Assembly (NCBI GenBank): GCA_025786725.1
Contig: JAHLTZ010000001.1
Coordinates: 558,001-622,000 of the forward strand
Source of the DNA: Syncephalis fuscata
Taxonomy: Eukaryota > Zoopagomycota > Zoopagomycetes > Zoopagales > Piptocephalidaceae
Reading direction: 5' to 3'
DNA: 64,000 nucleotides
Part shown: positions 61,303 to 64,000 of the stretch, in pieces
Layout: each line of letters opens with the position of its first letter
Numbering within the stretch: position 1 is the first letter of the stretch
The notes under the pieces: generated by a model
What the model was told of the DNA's origin: nothing
The model's database searches: none
Seen by the model: only the letters and a program-made list of their open reading frames with translations
Translations under genes and position numbers: made by a program

Positions 61303-62108
61303 GAACATGATGGTGGGTGGTGAGTAATATTAGTAATCAAAATACCTATCATCATAGATTCATTATTCAATATGCATATATTCAGTACACATATATACTC
61401 TATTCACCTATATCATTTACATTCTATCCCACACTAATATATATATATATCATTCAATGATGTATTAGGCACGTTCTATTGTTTATGTGTTCAATGCACT
61501 TCACTCATTTCATTCATTGCATTATATGCACTATAACTTTGTTTTATATACTTTCTTACCGTACATTTATCATTCTATATATCATTCTATACTCGCCTAG
61601 CCTTCCTCTATCCAAAGTGTTTTTTGCTCTAACTTTATTATTAATAAAATTCAACTATTTTTTTGTCATGCATTCATTAGGTCATATGCACTATATATTC
61701 ATATATACATTATATATGATTTACGAGCTGTTTAGGATTGTTGCTTGCTTGATACTAACTTTGTTAAAAGTAATTTTTGATTCATTTTGTTTATTGCGCT
61801 ATATTGATAGAACAAATAATACAAGTATATGCAGATTTATTACTTTATTAAGTATTCATTAGTTCATTTGTTAAGAACTAATCATGATTAAAATAATCAA
61901 TTCCAGTTAGTTATGACTTTTATGATATTTAAATTAAATAATGGGCATATATAGGAATAAAAGTAATGTCAATTGCAATAACGCAGTAATGGGCAAATAC
62001 AATAATTTAATGATATAAGTAAATAAAGTATATATGCATACTGGATAATAAATCTATAATAATAAATATTTTGGTCACTGATATCATTCACCGCCCATCA
62101 TGATGTTC
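61303..62108. mobile_element. Inverted-repeat element B, copy 2 (complete, MITE-like)
   Basis: About 806 bp bounded by 21-bp imperfect inverted repeats: GAACATGATGGTGGGTGGTG at 61303 and the complement of 62088-62108, agreeing at 18 of 21 positions. Much of its length matches 42467-43191. No transposase frame is present. The features fit a non-autonomous DNA transposon. A clear target-site duplication was not identified. Confidence 0.65.
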
Positions 62109-63172
62109 GATAAAACAAATGTCTTGTTCAATTGCGCAAATGTTGCTAAACTTTTCTATTGCCAATACCTTTATGCCTTCTTTTTTGTTCAAATCGCTAT
62201 AAAAGCTCTCTATAGCTTTTTTATAATAAATAATATACAATAATCATATTCGTTGCATCACAAGCCAATATTTATGATAATAGATTTTATTTAGAATGAT
62301 AGCCAATATCAACTAATCATTGGCCTGATCCATATCACTATAATGTATGAGTACATTAGACTTGTTTGTCGTTAATCCGATAATTAAAATTCATTGCTTG
62401 CTGTAAAGTTATAATAAATAAATAAATATAGCTGCCAATGATAACATGTAAACATAAAACAATAATATTGTCGTAATCTAAATATAAAGATAGAGGTTAT
62501 CTTTTGAAGATTGCTCGGCATATATATATATATATATTCGGATATCTATGTAGCACCCGTTCACTATAAATACATACATGATTTGCCCATTCCATAATAA
62601 AGTATTGGTCTTTACTCTATTCTATTTTATAAATTAGTTGGTTGTCTTATTCATGACAGTGTTTATTTCTTATTTTTAATAAATCTATTTAATAAAGGCA
62701 AATTCACCAAAATGTACTGTTTTTTGATTTTGTTGAATAATAAGAGTTACAAAGCTAAAAAAACCCCTGATGGGAAAAAGTTAATTACAATAAATGCAAT
62801 AATTTTAATTTAAAAATTGGCTTGTTTAGCTAATTTAGTCAATTGTAGCAATATTAACAGTAACGCCAATCGTGTTTCATTTGCTAAATAAAACTTAAAA
62901 CCACAGTACAAGAACATGACATGTAAAATTTAGCATTAATAATATTGAAATAGTAGTTAATGTTGAAATAAACGTTTTATTAAAAAACAAATATAAACTA
63001 CTAATAAAACAACTAGCAAAAAAGTGTTATTAAAGTGTGTTCAGTTTGCAATGAATGTCATTACTAGAAGACAAGGTGTGATATAAACAAAAAATAATAT
63101 TTAATAATAAATAAATTAATACAGCCATTTAAAATATCTATAATAGCTATATTAATAAAATTTACAGTATTA
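62109..63172. other. Intergenic AT-rich region
   Basis: About 1.06 kb, including a (TA)n run at about 62519-62537. No gene supported. Confidence 0.5.
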
Positions 63173-64000
63173 TCAAGTAGCAGTAACATTCAATAAACAG
63201 TATTTCTCCAGTTCATGCGCTGCTGATGATTTGCGTTTTCCAACTTCATCGATATGATGCTTCATACTAACCATTCGATGCGTTATTGTATAGAAAATAG
63301 GAGATCCTTGAGACAAAAAGTCAATTATTTTGCTTTTTATAGGTATTTTCTTCCACTGATCGGTGCTAGTATCAAGAAGCTTACACGTTTCCTTCGATTC
63401 AACAATGGATACTAAATGGCCCATTCTTACAAAAGGTAAAGGCGATACTTCTAGTCGCCAGTCACGGGTAATACTATGTGAGGTTGTACCAGTGGCAATG
63501 TCCACACACCAAGCAATAAATGAATCTTGTTCAATATTTGTTCCTTCAGATGTTAGTAGCAATCGGCCATTAATGTCGCCGTTAATATGATTTGGTAGTA
63601 GAAACGGTGATCTATTCCAATTGCCTCTTAATGTCCAAGTAAATTGTTGATTACCCTTTTCTTCTGCTAAAGCTGTAGGAGTGTGCGATAATGACTTTGC
63701 CTTTCGTGTATCAAGTAGGCCTAACCATCGATTTCCCTGTTGATACCTTTTCACTTCTACAATTACCCGATATTCATCAATACGAATAACATCAACGCCA
63801 AGGTTAGCAATACTAGTATGAATCTGTTCGGTGTTGACGTAGAAATGACCGCCGCCTTCATTAAATGACGATGGCTGTAACAAAGCTTTAGAGGCGGTTG
63901 ATTGGGTAAATGGCCGTTCAGCGGATGTTGATGCGGTATTTAGTGTTGTATAAAATTTATGCAACGACCATTGATAACATCGAGGATCTGTTATAGATTG
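63173..64000 (-). CDS. C-terminal part of an unidentified protein (partial)
   Basis: Minus-strand frame open from the window edge (64000) to a stop at 63173-63175, 275 residues. It begins within the protein (QSITDPRCYQWSLHKF). Sequence includes GVDVIRIDEYRVIVEVKRYQ, GNRWLGLLDTRKAKS, FTWTLRGNWNRSPFLLPNHI, RLLLTSEGTNIEQDSFIAWC and DWRLEVSPLPFVRMGHLVSI. This looks like repeated beta-strand units, as in a WD/kelch-type or F-box-associated C-terminus, but I do not recognise the family. The start lies outside the window. Confidence 0.6.
   Translation of the reverse strand, partial: QSITDPRCYQWSLHKFYTTLNTASTSAERPFTQSTASKALLQPSSFNEGGGHFYVNTEQIHTSIANLGVDVIRIDEYRVIVEVKRYQQGNRWLGLLDTRKAKSLSHTPTALAEEKGNQQFTWTLRGNWNRSPFLLPNHINGDINGRLLLTSEGTNIEQDSFIAWCVDIATGTTSHSITRDWRLEVSPLPFVRMGHLVSIVESKETCKLLDTSTDQWKKIPIKSKIIDFLSQGSPIFYTITHRMVSMKHHIDEVGKRKSSAAHELEKYCLLNVTAT

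Noticed and set aside
1-64000. tRNA or rRNA genes
   Set aside because: Scanned by eye for T-loop GTTCGA-type boxes with a matching upstream A box and for rRNA cores; none convincing. A covariance-model search would be decisive.

Overview
This is nuclear DNA from a eukaryote. It is AT-rich and gene-dense. Nearly every gene is cut by short introns (about 45-100 nt) with GTAAGT/GTATGT donors and TAG/CAG acceptors. The gene set (HPC2/ubinuclein, a Whi2-like BTB protein, NUC1-type EndoG, EFM4-type methyltransferase, Sgd1/NOM1, PARN, DRG2, secreted class 3 lipase) points to a fungus, probably an early-diverging one. I cannot name the genus. No tRNA, rRNA, CRISPR or viral gene was recognised.

Layout. 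1-13,900 holds a gene tail, a PB1-domain protein, a TXNDC9/Plp1 protein, PAAF1/Rpn14, endonuclease G, a low-molecular-weight phosphatase, a VIP36-like lectin and PARN. 13,899 starts a small secreted protein. 14,639-22,277 is the left arm of a 7.6 kb, nearly identical inverted duplication. The right arm is 47,474-55,115, and 25.2 kb of unique DNA lies between. Each arm carries a secreted PI-PLC-X enzyme, a small Cys-containing gene, a micro-exon gene and an FMN alpha-hydroxy-acid oxidase. The middle holds NOM1, EFM4, an Erv1-like oxidase, a P450, a secreted 164-residue protein, 3-hydroxyisobutyrate dehydrogenase, a lipase, DRG2, HPC2/ubinuclein and two inverted-repeat element families. After the right arm come HSC20/Jac1, a Whi2-like gene, another inverted-repeat element and a partial unknown gene.

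The most striking feature is the micro-exon gene (right copy 51,265-52,630; left copy, minus strand, 17,122-18,484). A signal-peptide exon is followed by 16 introns of 64-80 nt that isolate fifteen internal exons. Fourteen of these are exactly 3 nt and one is 15 nt. All are phase 1, so the frame survives and one clean stop follows. The predicted product is a 51-residue secreted precursor with RR and KR dibasic sites. Introns 6-16 are visibly related tandem copies. The layout resembles an extreme form of schistosome micro-exon genes, and I know of no such array in a fungus.

Data quality matters here. Several conserved genes are broken by single-base frameshifts, often next to homopolymers (TXNDC9, NOM1, Erv1, HIBADH, lipase). 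The two arms differ mainly by one-base indels. Uncorrected long-read error is therefore likely, and apparent pseudogenes should be read with that in mind.
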